This document shows positions 1-12,076 of a stretch of DNA of 64,000 nt, in pieces. Source of the stretch: Actinernus sp. WN-2022 (lineage: Eukaryota; Cnidaria; Anthozoa; Actiniaria; Actinernidae). Under the pieces are notes generated by a model, which worked only from the letters and a program-made list of their open reading frames with translations, was not told the DNA's origin and ran no database searches. Each line of letters starts with the position of its first letter. The first letter of the stretch is position 1. The position numbers were made by a program, and so were the translations under genes. The stretch lies in the NCBI GenBank assembly GCA_030867875.1, contig JAOWCC010000019.1, forward strand, positions 32,965,976 through 33,029,975, given 5' to 3'.

Positions 1-748
1 GAGCGAATAATGTGGTATTTGTAATTTGTCATGTGGTATTTGTGACTGCAAAGTTGACTCGGTTTATCCTTGATTTTGACATTTGTTTGTTTGACAAAAT
101 AAATCCAAAAGCTTCTCATTCCCGCTTTAAACCTCCCTGTAATTGCAAATAATAGTTATCAAGTTAAAAAAGGCAGAAGTTTAAGAGAATTTAATACAAA
201 ACACTGCGTTTTTCTGTCGAGTTTGAGTCTTAAAGCTTTTCAAGCGTCCAATGCACTACTCGCTGGTTTGTAAAAACTATAACATTTGCGAATAAACTAT
301 TAAAGACAAATCGAAAATGCATTGTTGTATTTTGTCTACTCATTTACCGTTATAATCAGAATGTGAACATAAGGTATTATTATTAAAGTTTGAAAATCCG
401 GTCAGCGGAAATACTATGTGCCGCGAATCACTGTGCTCTAAAGTTTTGACGCCGGCTTCACCATTTTCGTGAAACTTGTTTACCTGTGATTCTTTATGTT
501 CACTGATCGGTTAGGGTATATTTTATGGTTCAGGTTTTAGTTAATTTATACGGTCAGAGGTCGCAGTCATTCCTGTATATTAGCCGCGAAGTGATGTACC
601 GACTTAGAAACTAGAAACGAGTTAGAAACTAGCAAGGCAGCAAAGAGTATTCTAAGTGTAATCAGCCGCATTTCACATAGTATCACTGTAGATCTGAGTA
701 TGTAAAGGCACGAAAGAGAAAGATATGACCGTTACTATTTGAAAATGT
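1..748. other. No gene recognised (left edge)
   Basis: AT-rich sequence without a long open frame or recognisable repeat. I see nothing that supports a gene here. Confidence 0.5.
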
Positions 749-825
749 GGTTCGCCTGGGAGGACTCGAACCTCTGTTTCACGCGTTCAAGGCGGACGTG
801 AAAACCACTACACCATCGGAGAACC
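749..825 (-). tRNA. tRNA-like sequence (isolated tRNA, tRNA pseudogene or SINE head)
   Basis: On the minus strand the 77-nt segment folds as a tRNA-like cloverleaf. The acceptor stem GGTTCTC/GCGAACC pairs at 6 of 7 positions. There is an A-box-like GATGGTGTAGTGG and a T arm with the B-box AGGTTCGAGTCC. The 7-nt anticodon loop CTTGAAC would place TGA at 787-789, nominally Ser(UGA), but the long variable arm of Ser tRNAs is missing and one anticodon-stem pair mismatches. No CCA is encoded. A degenerate tRNA or Pol III SINE promoter is as likely as a working tRNA. Confidence 0.45.
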
Positions 826-944
826 TACGGACCGCTGACCGGATTTTCTATTCTGTAAAATACCCCCGCCGGTTTTCCATTGACAATGAGCACACATAGA
901 TTTATTTTGCTCGGAGAAAAATATCCCTCTGTTATAAAAAGTAA

Positions 945-1080
945 TCGCATGGGACCTCGAAAATTAAGGATGAATCACTAGCGTTTTCAAACTTTGCACC
1001 AAATTAAATTGCCCTCGTCGCTTCGGTGACAAGTTTGAAAACACGCGTGATTAATCCTTAATTTTCTCGGCCCCATGCGA
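945..1080. repeat. Foldback (palindromic) MITE-like repeat
   Basis: The left arm, beginning CGCATGGGACCTCGAAAATT, is matched in inverted orientation by the right arm, ending CTCGGCCCCATGCGA. The arms are roughly 50 bp around a short loop rich in CGTCGCTTCGG. There is no coding capacity. Confidence 0.7.
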
Positions 1081-1860
1081 GTACATATACTAATTAGTCA
1101 GTTAATTTTCTTTTTATACGCTTGTTTTAATTTTTATATTCATATCCGAGGTCCCTCGTGAAAAGCACCTTCTGGTGCGGAGGCTTAGACAAGGAGAACC
1201 AATCCCCTTGCAGAACGAAAACAAAGCATTCCAACTGACAGTCACTTGAGCCAATCAGTGTCGAGTACAATACAGTAGCATTTCGAATTGCTCGAGCTTC
1301 GATCCGGTAAAAGGCGAATTTGGTCGACTAGTTCTGAAGTCAGTCCGCTTTCGAATGAAGAAAATCACATAGACATGTTAGGATTTATACTTTGGTATGC
1401 TTTATTTTCGTTGTGAAATGTGTACAACCTTCGCCATTTAAGTACGGACCGCCCGACAAAATAAGGCTATATAGAACACTGAACGAACTCCTCTGACAGA
1501 TCGCCGGTATTTTGTATGACTTCCCTTTCCCCTTCCCCCTTCACAATGTTGGGATAGAAAGGCAACATTTCGGTCTTCTCGAAAACCAACATTGAAATGG
1601 GGGAGGGGGGTGTGTTAAAAATAGCCGGAAATTGCTCAAGAGGTCCGACTTAAATGGCAAGGGTTGTAGTTCTCGTTGTCTAAGTGGCTCCTGTTTCAGT
1701 AGTCGCACTGTAAATATCTACGTATTATTCTCAAACTCGCTAAATATTCATTACGGTTCGGCCAATAGGGTGGCGGCATATCAGTCACGTGATGTATCTG
1801 GATAGGAAGTTCAGTATTCATAAACTTTTGCAACGACAACAATACGCATGCGCTAAAAAA
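1081..1860. other. No gene recognised
   Basis: No long ORF or splice-consistent coding frame was recognised. There is a C/T-rich tract near 1520-1545 and a G-rich tract near 1598-1612. Confidence 0.4.
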
Positions 1861-1966
1861 TTGCATATTTACTGTACCTAGAAATGTAGTTCTCAATACA
1901 GTATCTAGAACCATATTTTTAGATACAGTATTTAGGGGAAAAAATCTAGGTACAGTAAATATGCAA
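1861..1966. repeat. Foldback repeat with about 22-bp arms
   Basis: TTGCATATTTACTGTACCTA at 1861 is repeated inverted as TAGGTACAGTAAATATGCAA ending at 1966. Internal imperfect inverted copies of ATACAGTATTTAG/CAATACAGTATCTAG extend the palindrome. This is typical of a small non-autonomous DNA transposon. Confidence 0.7.
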
Positions 1967-2091
1967 ATTAATTATTAAATGGTTTATTTTTTACACAACA
2001 CCTAAAACTCCCATAATCCACATACACATACGTTTCTCGTCTTCGACGAAAATTGCTTCTCTCTCTGTCTTGGCTCCTTTCTGCACGTAGA

Positions 2092-2160
2092 TTAATAATA
2101 ATAATGGCCATATTTATATAGCGCCATATCACCACAGTTTCATGGCGCTTTACATATTAC
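2092..2160. repeat. LINE/SINE 3'-tail-like fragment with ATT microsatellite
   Basis: A TAATAATAATAATGG tract is followed by ATATAGCGCCATATC and GGCGCTTTACATATTACG. The same GCGCTTTACAT(A)T plus (TAA)n module ends the minus-strand LINE at 3622-3690, so this looks like the 3' end of a related, heavily 5'-truncated copy. Confidence 0.5.
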
Positions 2161-2878
2161 GATGACTGACATATCCCGTCAGTGAATTATTTCGGACTGC
2201 GGGTTATATCACCATGAAGAATTTTAATTTCTGCATCCAACAACCAAAAATTCAACGTTTCGGCTGTCATAGTCAGTATTTCCGTGTTCAAGCTTTCTAC
2301 AAGAACAACATCAAGACCAAACAGGTTTGACGCCGCTGCTACGTCGTCATTGCTTCTTTCTGAAATCTCTGAAAAATCTCTGAATTCCTAACGAGACCTG
2401 AAACAACCATGGGGGCTGATCAAAGCCAGGTCCCGGCTAATCCACAGATCGAATTGGAATTTAGCGTGTTCGTTTTTGCGGAGGGAGGAAAACCGGAGAA
2501 CCTGGTGAAAAAACCCCGGAGCAAGGGTGAGGTTCCAACAAATTCAACTCACATATGGCGCCCCGTCCGGGAATCAAACCTCCACGCTTCAAAAATACGC
2601 ATACCCCACTGACTTTTATACTGGGCTGTTTTCGGGATAGCATTTTTCAATCTTTGCAGCTCTCCTCTTTACTCAAAGCCTCGCCGAACCGTTTCGCCAT
2701 GGCTCTGGCTCAAATGTCGAAGGCACGCGTCATGCAAAGTGTACACGCACGCATTCAAATAAACAATACGCCTTTTGCAGGAAACAGTCACGTGCTGATA
2801 ATACATCGTCAACGAATGAATTGAGCTCGTGATCTCCATGGAATAGGCGTTGCCATGGATGCTGGGTGGCAAGCTATC

Positions 2879-3312
2879 TTTAAAGTGCAAGTAAATCCTA
2901 GCCTGAATTTCAGCCGTCTCCTCTGGTTCGTTTCTCCCGAGAGGAGGGAGGAACAAACCAGAGGAGACGGCTGAAATTCAGGCTAAGTAAATCCATAAAA
3001 CAACATGAACTCTTTTTGCTCAAAATTCTATTTCTGATATACTTCAGTTGTCTAACTTTGTTTTCTTTGAGAGACAGGAGCAGAAAGTAAACTAGAATAA
3101 ACGTTACCCGAATTGCGGGATTGATTCATCTTGTGATGTCACAAAGAAAACCTACGGGATTCTATTGTAGTAGTTTTCTCTAGGGAGGGGCTTGATTCAT
3201 CTTATGACGTCAAAGGATCCATGAAAAGTAACCAAAATTAGGAATTAAATGCCAGAAATGTTACAAAATTTGCAAGATTAATACCTTTTTTGTGAGAAAC
3301 AAACACAATAGT
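2879..3312 (+). repeat. Dispersed repeat R2 (MITE-like, TTTAAAGTGCAAGTA terminus), interrupted copy
   Basis: The copy starts TTTAAAGTGCAAGTA and runs through CATAAAACAACATGAACTC and ACCAAAATTAGG to GATTAATACC. The same order occurs uninterrupted at 56793-57167 and as an inverted partial copy at 40744-40900. This copy is split by an 87-bp Mutator-like MITE (2899-2985), and its end runs into a second foldback at 3324. Confidence 0.7.
2899..2985. mobile_element. 87-bp Mutator-like foldback MITE with 9-bp TSD
   Basis: This is a nearly perfect palindrome. TAGCCTGAATTTCAGCCGTC at the left is mirrored by GACGGCTGAAATTCAGGCTA at the right. It is flanked by the 9-bp direct repeat AGTAAATCC (2890-2898 and 2986-2994). 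The same terminal sequence bounds the 897-bp element at 41456-42352, which also has a 9-bp duplication, so this is a minimal member of one family. Long TIRs with 9-bp TSDs are characteristic of Mutator-like elements; the family assignment is inference because no transposase is present. Confidence 0.8.
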
Positions 3313-3323
3313 ACAATATTAAA

Positions 3324-3445
3324 CACTTAATGACTGGCCCCGAGGGAAACAGTGAGTTTTGTTTCCCCGAGATCTTCGATGTTCCCCGAGAGGGAGTCGA
3401 GGGGAAACAAAACTCACTGATTCCCGAGGGAACAGTCATTAAGTG
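3324..3445. repeat. Foldback repeat
   Basis: CACTTAATGACT at 3324 pairs with AGTCATTAAGTG ending at 3445. Within it, GTGAGTTTTGTTTCCCCGAG pairs with CTCGAGGGGAAACAAAACTCAC. This is a MITE-like hairpin with no coding content. Confidence 0.7.
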
Positions 3446-3619
3446 ATTTGTTATATAGACATAAGTTTTACTAGAGGCAAAGCTGTGCATAAATACAGGA
3501 CCTACCTGATACGAGCGTGGTTTGTCGTCTTCTCTTCGGGAAGCTGCTTTTCAACACAAAACGCTGCCAGCATCGCTACGGCATTTTTAGTATCGTTTTG
3601 TATCTTTCTTGCATCCTTT

Positions 3620-4635
3620 TTTAATAATAATAATACTTTATTATTTGCTATAGCGCACTCTCCAGAAATGCCCAAATGCGCTTTACATATATATACAATT
3701 CAAATCTAAAAACCTAAGTTAAAGTATAAATAACGATAATAAATGCTAACTATATATAATAGAAATATCGGAACTTATATGAACAGTAAAAAGTTAATAA
3801 TATACTAATTTAAAAAGATGTGTCTTGAGTTTCTGCTTAAAAATTACAACACTAGGACTACACTTAATGTCCATAGGTAATTTGTTCCACATATAAGGAG
3901 CGCAAACTGAGAACGCTCTGGACCCATACGATTTGGCATGATATGATGGCTGGCAAAAAAGCAACTTGTCAGCAGATCTAAGAGCTCTCTTTGGAACATA
4001 AGGTACAAGCAGTTCACTTAGGTACATTGGTGCTAGACCGTTAACTATCTTGTAGGTAAACAACAAAATCTTAAAATTTATGCGCTGTTCCACTGGAAGC
4101 CAGTGCAATTCTATGAGCAAAGGCGTGATATGATCAGCCTTGCGCGACAAGGATATGAGCCTCGCAGCCGAGTTAAGAGCATACTGTAAACGCTGGGTTA
4201 AGTAGCTAGGCAGGCCATACAATAAAGAATTACAACTATCAATTCGAGACGTAACAAATGCGTTAACGAGGGTCTTTGTAGATTCAATACTAAGATATCT
4301 GCGAACTTGGGAAATGTTCCTAATGTGGAAGAAGGCAGACTTGCAGATTTCACTGATATGCTTCTAGAAGTTCATTGTGCTATCGAACACAACCCCGATG
4401 TTACGCGCAGATGGAGTTGGAGAAACTGGCGAGTGTCCGACAGTCACAGATTCCAACGATGGCTGTGGGCGATGTCTTGAGCGCAGAATCAGAAGCTCCG
4501 TCTTATCGTTGTTCATCTTCAAGTTGTTATACAGCATCCACCGATCGATATCGCATACGCAGGCTTCAACTCGTTCACGGGACCAATTTCTCTCTCGCGC
4601 TTGATAAAGATGTAAATTGTTTCTTTGGAGCATTT
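3620..4635 (-). mobile_element. 5'-truncated non-LTR retrotransposon (CR1/L2-like), RT C-terminal part, dead
   Basis: On the minus strand two stretches in the same frame (4633 to 4364, then on to 3794) encode the C-terminal part of a LINE reverse transcriptase. The first contains DIDRWMLYNNLKMNNDKTE followed by an IGVVFDSTMNF motif. The second contains LNSAARLISLSRKADHITP, LHWLPVEQRINFKILLFTYK and MWNKLPMDIK, all typical of CR1/L2-type elements of invertebrates. A TAG at 4364-4366 interrupts the frame. The 3' end carries GCGCTTTACAT-type sequence and a (TAA)n tail near 3620. It is 5'-truncated near 4635 and has no endonuclease or catalytic RT core. Confidence 0.85.
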
Positions 4636-4994
4636 TGAATGCTTTGTTTCGACGAAAAATGATCAGCTTTTGATGAAGATCTAGACATTTTGGTAAACTA
4701 ATATTTCCCGCCTTTACCTAGCCAGTGGCGCGCGCGACACATCACACCATCTTCTGTCACGATGTGATCACGTGGCAGGCAACAATTGATGATTCGTTGC
4801 CCGCGCGGGAAACATTGGATTTTGAAGACTGCCACGTGACCCTGAATCAGCCAATGAGTGCGTACGTTGTGTCTGGAAAACTTATGGTAATGTAACAATA
4901 TTTTTTATTTTTTGACATGATACTTGCACTTTAAAGACACTGTTTTAGAAAGATCGACAATCGATTGGAGGTGGCAAATAGCATTTACATATAG

Positions 4995-5972
4995 GTTTTG
5001 CTAATCTGAACACTACCACCCTCGTACAAGTGCCTCTTTATTGGAGGCTTAGAGCAAAGTTTGTGGACGATCTAACTTTATTAGAAGTAATACCTAGGAA
5101 CTCACCATCAGTAATGAGTTATATTGCATCGGATGTTCAAGAATTTGCTAGCAATAACAACATGCAGCTTAATCCGAAAAAGTGCAAGGAGATGCGTGTT
5201 AGCTTTCTTCATTACAATAGCTGCGAACTTCAGCCCATTGCCATCGGCGGCACATATATCAAGGAAGTGACGTCATTCAAGCTACTCGGAGTGTTCATTT
5301 CTAATGATCTCTCATGGACTGATCACTGCGGGTACGTGGTGAAGAGGGCTAACAGGCGCCTCTACGCAATTAGACAACTTAAGAAATGTCGTGTTCCACC
5401 AGTAGACCTGGTCAGCATCTACTGCTCTCTAGTGCGTTCTATTCTAGAATACGCCTGTGTCGTGTTCGCCAACCTTCCTAAATACTTATCACAAGATCTT
5501 GAAAGGGTACAGAGGCGCGCTTTAGCAATCATATTCCCTTCCCTGCCATATGCAAGCGCGATGGCTAAGGCTGGGATCACCACCCTAGAGGAGCGCAGGG
5601 ATATGGCATGCGCCAAGTTTATAAGAAAAATCACTCCTGGAAACCCCCTGTATTCTCTTATACATTCTCGGATCACCGGACAGTCTTCTCACTATAATAT
5701 GAGACCAAAAGCGCATACCACTATGGCGACAAAAACCGACCGCTTTGGCGGTTTTGTCAGCACAAAATATGCGTCCAGAGCGCTCATTAACTAGTTCTCG
5801 GTTATATCTCATAATATAGATATGTATATCTATTAGTATTATTTATTATATAGTAACTTACTAGGAAGTTGTCTGTTCGTTAGTATATATGTATAGTTGA
5901 CCTACACTGTAATTCAGCCACTGGCTGCGAGAGTGATTAATAAACGAATTATTATTATTATTATTATTAGAT
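4995..5972 (+). mobile_element. 5'-truncated non-LTR retrotransposon (second family), RT C-terminal part
   Basis: An open frame from about 5030 to 5794 encodes the end of a LINE reverse transcriptase. KFVDDLTLLEVIPRN carries a VDD motif in place of YxDD. It is followed by MQLNPKKCKEMRVSF, FKLLGVFISNDLSWTDH, a SILEYACVVF segment and QDLERVQRRALAIIFP, the normal motif order at the end of an invertebrate LINE ORF2. A 3' UTR and an (ATT)n tail end near 5972. The 5' end is truncated just before the VDD motif, so it is a dead insertion. It lies about 360 bp from the minus-strand LINE but belongs to a different family. Confidence 0.85.
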
Positions 5973-6330
5973 TGTGTAATCACCTTCATATTTATACTTG
6001 CCAGAAGAAGGCTGGTTTGGCCAGCCGAAATATCGTAGAATTCTCAATATATACGTTGTTCGATCAGCTTTTCTGTAGTCCTTGGACTTGTTTACTTTAA
6101 ATATATGAATTATAAGATTTTTTGGCAACCCAGTACAACCACGTGACTGCATTCCTGCAAAAGGTCCATTATTATTAAAACCCTCGACGCAATGAATATT
6201 TAATGAGATTGAGATCCGCCTCGAAGCTGAACTGATTACTTGTATTGAGAACGTTACTTCAAACACAGCTCCGAAGATAAGAAATAGTACTTAAAATAAG
6301 GATGAATCTCAGATGATCTACGTATTACAG
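5973..6330. other. No gene recognised
   Basis: Contains AT-rich spacer and TTATTATTAAAACC-type simple sequence. No supported coding segment. Confidence 0.4.
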
Positions 6331-6334
6331 GAGC

Positions 6335-7215
6335 ACTCAGAAAATGCTTGGGTAGGGGTGTGCCGCGAGACCTCAAAACCCTGACCCTATCCCAGACCTA
6401 AAAATGAGGTTTACCATATCGTATCCCAGACTTGAAGCAAAAAAATATATACCCTATCCCAGACTTGAAGCAACAAATATATATACCCTATCCCAGATAC
6501 CGAATAGTTTTAAATTAAAATTACACTACGAAAGCCGTTGTTTTGTTTTAATATGGTATTTTAATCTGTAGTGTAGTCAATAGAGCGCTAAGCATGGCGC
6601 CAACGACAAGTATTATCAAAATCCATTCCTTTTCCAGATCAAAACCGTAAAAACGATACCCTTTCCGAGACCTCGGCAGCTCAAAAACCATACCCTATCC
6701 CGAGGCACATACCCGTATAGGCCATATAAGGGGTACTCCCTAAAAATTAGGATGGGGGCGTGTCGCTGTGCCCTTGAAGCCCTTACCCTGTTCCAGACCA
6801 AGAAATTGTATTTTTGCAACCTTGTTCCAGACAAAATGGCAAAAAGGGTACCCTGTTCCAGACTAGAAACAATGAAAACATACCCTGTTCCAGGCAAAAT
6901 GGCAAAATGATATCCTGTTCCATACCAGACTAGCGCCTGATATGATACGCGCGAGACGTTGTGCTCCACCCGCCACTCGAATCATAAACAGATACACGGA
7001 CCGTGAATAACTCAAACCGTCCTGAGGCCCTTCCAAAACATTACGACACTGTACCAGACCAAAACATTGATTTATATACCCTGTTCCAGACTAAGAATTG
7101 TCAAAAACCATACCCGGCCTGTCGAGCGGCACGTACCCGTATAGCCTATATATGGGGAGTACCCCTACCCCCGGGCTATATTGTAACTTTCCCGTACCGC
7201 AAGTCCGACACTGTC
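6335..7215. repeat. Low-complexity interspersed repeat with ACCCTATCCCAGAC / ACCCTGTTCCAGAC units
   Basis: The units ATACCCTATCCCAGACTTGA (near 6420-6500) and ACCCTGTTCCAGAC (near 6785-7095) recur many times. They are bounded by related modules GTAGGGGTGTGCCGCGAGAC (6352) and the inverted GGGGAGTACCCCTACCCCC (7155). Short ORFs across it follow the repeat period and have no protein-family character. It looks like a non-autonomous repeat expanded by internal tandem duplication. Confidence 0.6.
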
Positions 7216-7474
7216 TGACAAAAACCATAGGCAACCAGGTTGCTTTGACTAGCTTTGCGTCCCGTAAGTCATATAAACTAAGTCAGCTCTGGTTTTGTCA
7301 CGTCACCCGGCCGTCACGCGCACTACATGGTCCGTTTTGACGCCGGCCATTCTCTATCTCCGATCACAAATAACCTGATCTTTGCCATTTCTTTATCTCG
7401 CTTTCAAAATTGTACAGTTACAACCTGGGTGGTACGTCTTTCATATTTCAACTTCGGTTTTGTCAGTTTTCAAC

Positions 7475-7529
7475 AATAGTCCAGTTTTGTATTCGAAAAT
7501 TAATTTTCGACTACGAAACTGGACTATTT
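7475..7529. repeat. Short perfect foldback
   Basis: AATAGTCCAGTTT at 7475 is mirrored by AAACTGGACTATT ending near 7529, with a nested TCGAAAATTAATTTTCGA palindrome at the centre. This is a hairpin of MITE type. Confidence 0.65.
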
Positions 7530-8849
7530 GCTTAGCGACCACACTGGCACTTCAAGTACTTAGCTGTTTCTGAAAATGTCAATCAGCAGTCTTGCCTCTT
7601 TGTTTCTCTGACGAAGGACTTGTGTTCTAAACGTCAGCTGCTACTCGCTTCCCACGGCGGTTCGCATACCCTGATCAACTTTTTAAATGACAACATTTAG
7701 TACGAGGAATGATATACATGTAGGGGTTGTTTTAATAAACAGGGAATGCTAGAATTTGGCGAAATTTCGAAACCAAATTGCATCTTTCATAGCATGGAAA
7801 TTGCTATGCAGAAGTATTACCATATAATTGCATATTTACACAGTAAGTGTTTCTTCAGTAAATGTTTTTATTTTCACAAATAAACGTTTTTCTTTGCATG
7901 TTCTAAAGAAAAACAATAACGGCGGCGATAATAGCCTGTACCGTTCATTCATGCGTTCAGTGTTCACACTCTGAGTAAATATAAAAGAAGGTACATTGTT
8001 GTCTATGACAGGATAAACAATGAAACCTGGTTCTATAAATTTCCCAATGTGTAAATACACCAACTCAAAGATATAGTATGGGTGATGGACGCTCCGTGTA
8101 ATTGGCTCCTAGAATTGCCCATTTTTAAATGTTTAAAATGATCTTCAACTTCGTTCCCAGGGGTCTTTGTTTCCAAGAGTGCGTCGGTCGGTGGTATTCG
8201 GCCGCTGATCGGCCAGACGTTTCGCGCGCGCTGATTGGTGAACTTTTATCGTAGATAAGAATACAGACAATAATGCTGACGCGAGGCGCTCGCGCGACCG
8301 CATAAATTTTGTTGTAGAGGCGTTTTTGCCTTTTCAATACTCGCCTCTACTGACTGGGTACAACTGATGTAGAACAATGTACGGTTGGAATTCATTGGGA
8401 TCATCAGTTAACCATTCACCGTTCTTCAGCGATGATGAATCCAAGATGGCGGATGCTCCTCAAAATATGCCCACAATATTCACAATATCAACCTCTACCA
8501 GGGGTACGGGTACTTTCGACGCTATCTTGGATTAGGCGCGTAACGACCCCTGGGAACGAGGTTGAACAATCTTACCTGCTTCACAGATCTAGTGTGCATG
8601 CACTGGAACAACAGACAACAGACGTCAAATTCATGAGTTGGCCCGTCTCTAGCTCTCACCGCGCTGTCATGGGGAGACTGATCAGTATTGGCTGCATCTC
8701 GTAAGCAGGCGCTTTTGGTGGCCCGGCTTTCTTATCCAGTGATGTCTGTATATCGGTATGCCTAGATAGCGCATCAGATTACTTCACAGGCGCATCAGAT
8801 TACTTTTCAATCACTTCCAGAGAGTTACAATCACACACATAACGTAAGA
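7530..8849. other. No gene recognised
   Basis: No recognisable coding exon. The short ORFs lack family motifs. A GGGTACGGGTACTTTCG segment and CCAAGATGGCGG occur near 8440-8520, the latter typical of animal repeats or promoters rather than coding. Confidence 0.4.
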
Positions 8850-8980
8850 ACCAGTTACGGTTCATGCGCAGTGGTACAAATCTTTTGTTTATTTGGCGGG
8901 CAGGCAGATGTCAGACAATGGTGGCCCGCCAGTTGAAAACAAAAGACATAAACCGACTGCGCATGAACCGTAAACTGGTC
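8850..8980. repeat. Foldback repeat
   Basis: ACCAGTTACGGTTCATGCGC at 8850 is mirrored by GCGCATGAACCGTAAACTGG near 8979. Inner arms GTTTATTTGGCGGGC and GCCCGCCAGTTGAAAAC continue the pairing imperfectly. Confidence 0.7.
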
Positions 8981-11900
8981 TATATTGTTCGTGTCCGTTC
9001 GTGTGTCTGAATCGTTGTTTTAGCTACGATCGCTTGGCATGTTACAGCTTCTACAATTTATATATTTGTACATATTTTTGACCATATTTTTATCGGTTGG
9101 TACTGTCAATCTGATGCCACCAGGACTGTGATCCCCGCCTGATCCTGAGCACCGGAGCGAATCAATTAAGAATCAAAAAGATTTCAAGTTGTCAATATCA
9201 AGGTTTTAAGTTGCCACCTTGGTTTTCACGTGACGTCATCAAAAACTATAAGTCCTACAAAGCTGTTCTTGGTATATATTCTAGACATCTATTATAAAAG
9301 TCTACACAAAATTTCACATCGATGGGGTGTATTATTCCGGAATAAATAAATTTTGAATTTATGACAGAACGACCCAGCGTGTTTTTCCCGAAGTCCAAAC
9401 AATCCATGTAATTGTGTCAAAAAATGTTTAACTCGAAAAATCTTTAAAAGTTGCATTCAAAGAGTTTTGAAGTGAAACCCAATGATTTTGATGGGAAATT
9501 AAGCTTTATAAAGCTTAATATATTTGTATATATTATCGTTTTATGGCCGCCATGCATGTTTGTGTCCCCGAGAGCGACACCAAGATGGCGGCCGCATACA
9601 AAGTACTGTAAAATTGTCGAACATTCATTGGCCCACAGATCCGTTAGCCGAGGAAATAATGTAATGTTCCAAAATTTGGGTTATAAGTACATTTTTGGTA
9701 GTTCTACAAGGTCCAATATGTTTTATTTGATGGCGATGTTTCGTGTTGATAAACATTACAATTGTTATGCTAATGTACATGATTTCAAAAGGCCGCTTTG
9801 TGTCCGGAACCAATATATCTCTGGCAATGGATGACGTGACAGTAAACATCGCTACAGGATCACTATAAATACCGGCCATGATATTATATTTGTTTAGTTA
9901 GTTTTCCAATATCAGGACCTTAGTAATGGGTATCTTGTTGGTATAGATCCATATTTGCAAACATCAAGGAAATTTAGTCAGGTTATAACTCGCGGATTCG
10001 TTTTAATTTTCGTGATACGGAACAGCCTGATCCCAAACTAAGTTTGTGTACAAACCGCGTGACGATGGCGATGTCGGCATAATCATAACAGACTGAATCC
10101 GGCTGTGAAGCATGCTAGTTGATGGCTTTCATAACAACTTACCAGCCATTGCGCATTATTCAAGTTGTTCGTTGACTATTTCATAAATGGATGTGGCTCC
10201 TTTTTGTAAACAAGTACATATTGTTCCTTTGATCTATACCAAAAGTGCCGATGGTACCTTTCCTCCCGAGAAAGCCGTACCCGTTCATGATATCCAATAA
10301 AAATCGATCTAGCCTTACAGTCAAAGTATATCTGCCTGTATCAGTTCTGACGTTCGAACAGAAACGAATTCTAGACATTCAAGAAACGAATTCTAGACAT
10401 TCACAGTTTAAAGGGGCTATGTCATAGTACTGCGCATGTATCGAGTACTCGCTCGTTTAGTGGCTGTTAATTGGATACAAACAGTTAAACTACCCTCCCT
10501 CAATGCCTGATTGAAAGGATTTTCAATATTTTCCCTGGAGACTGTTTATATACACTATTTGTTAGTCATTTTTGCATATTTACTTTGATTTTAAGCATCC
10601 CACATGGCCGAGAGCTTCGTTCGTTCATATCAAAATCGGTGGAAACAGCTCTTTCCGGCCCGGAAAAACGACCCGGAAAATGTAAAGTCTTACCGTGACA
10701 CAGCCCCTTTAAAAGAAGATACTCTATAATTGGTGGGATTTTTATAAGTTCCAGGAAGCGGACGAGGAACTGAAGTAAATGCGGTGTAACATCTGTAGCT
10801 GGGCAACCTCTTATCGTGCCACTTTCTGTAAATATTTAATCAGTTTTGTATATTATACAAAACCAGGAGCCCATGGGCTCCTGACAAAACTGATTAGATA
10901 ATTACAGAAAAATCGCTTACCCAGCCATGCACGAATTTTAAATGTAGTAAAGAGACAACAACAAGAACAGATGTATTTTTTAATTGGAGGGCCTGGATAC
11001 TTCAGTCTACAAGGCGGGTGGTAAAGGGTATTTTCGAGAAGCGTGATTAGCCTATTTATTTTTCGTTAATTGTGAAACGGCAGTTTATTTGCCCGTGAAT
11101 CGTGATTTGTTTAATTTCCGTGACCCGTGAATTGTTTTTTTGTGTTTGTGAACGGAGAATTGAGTAATTAATATATCGTTAATTGTGATTTCTGGCAAAT
11201 GTGCGAGATTCGTGATTGCAATGGAAATTGAACCTAGAATGAAATTGAACACAACAGTAACAATTGTATTATGCGTGAAACGTGAAATGGCCATTTTATT
11301 ATCATCGTGAAATGGGCATTTAATTTTCTGTGAAACGTACGTGATCAGACTCCCCCCCCCCTCCTTTACCGTCCTCTACAAGTATATCTGCGTAGCTACA
11401 ACAAGATTAGGTTTAAAGAGGTCGATTTGAAGACTGAGTAGTCGTTAACAGAGTCACGGCTTCAGTATAAGTGCCCCGCCTGTTATGTTTCACGATGGCT
11501 GCTAAAAGAGCAGATCTTAATTTACATTTCCGAAGTCGTCGAGGGGCGTGTTGGCAGGTCTGGCATAGCTGATAGCTAGCATGCGCAACTGGCAAGTGCC
11601 TCATCGAGAAATGTTCTCCAAAAGATTGTAAATTATAATATCTGCTAAAAATATTTAAATATCCAGCAGAGAGCTACTTTTACACTCCAAGACCAAGATG
11701 CTGAAATACGTGGAGCTTCCCTGTGCTACGCCTCCACGAATTCGCTGTGGAATTTGCCGCCACCCAGCTAGAAACGTTGCGTCGTCTGTCATGGAACTCG
11801 ATCTGTAGCTACCGCCATGTCTTGCATGTTTATGATGTTTGAATTTCAAGAGCGGAAGTCTACATGACCAAACAAGGATCAATCACGGTTTCTGAGAAAC

Positions 11901-12076
11901 CCCATGCACCCCTCCCCTACACTTCACCCTAACCTTTAATGGTTAATCATTAATAAAATGATGCATATCCAAGGGAGGGTGGGTGGGTAGTTTCCCAGAA
12001 ACCGGAATTGAGTCACCAAACTTAACCCAGGCTATACGCTAGATCAGTACCGTGCACGTGATCACCAAACTGTCAT
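8981..12076. other. Repeat-rich non-coding sequence
   Basis: No gene recognised. TCACGTGACGTCAT near 9226 and GATGACGTGAC near 9831 suggest an imperfect inverted-terminus element of about 0.6 kb; CCGCCATG (9547) and AAGATGGCGGCC (9583) are inverted. A small hairpin spans about 10838-10916 (AATCAGTTTTGT / ACAAAACTGATT around CAGGAGCCCATGGGCTCCTG). Fragments of GTGAATTGTG-type simple sequence lie at 11060-11330. Confidence 0.4.

Noticed and set aside
2409..2824. Two overlapping plus-strand ORFs
   Set aside because: The translated strings (for example PRPGIKP) are of a kind commonly mis-predicted from interspersed repeats, and the ORF crosses no splice-consistent gene structure.
9451..9834. 127-codon plus-strand ORF
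   Set aside because: No recognisable family, and it overlaps inverted CCGCCATG/CATGGCGG-type repeat sequence; a chance ORF is more likely.
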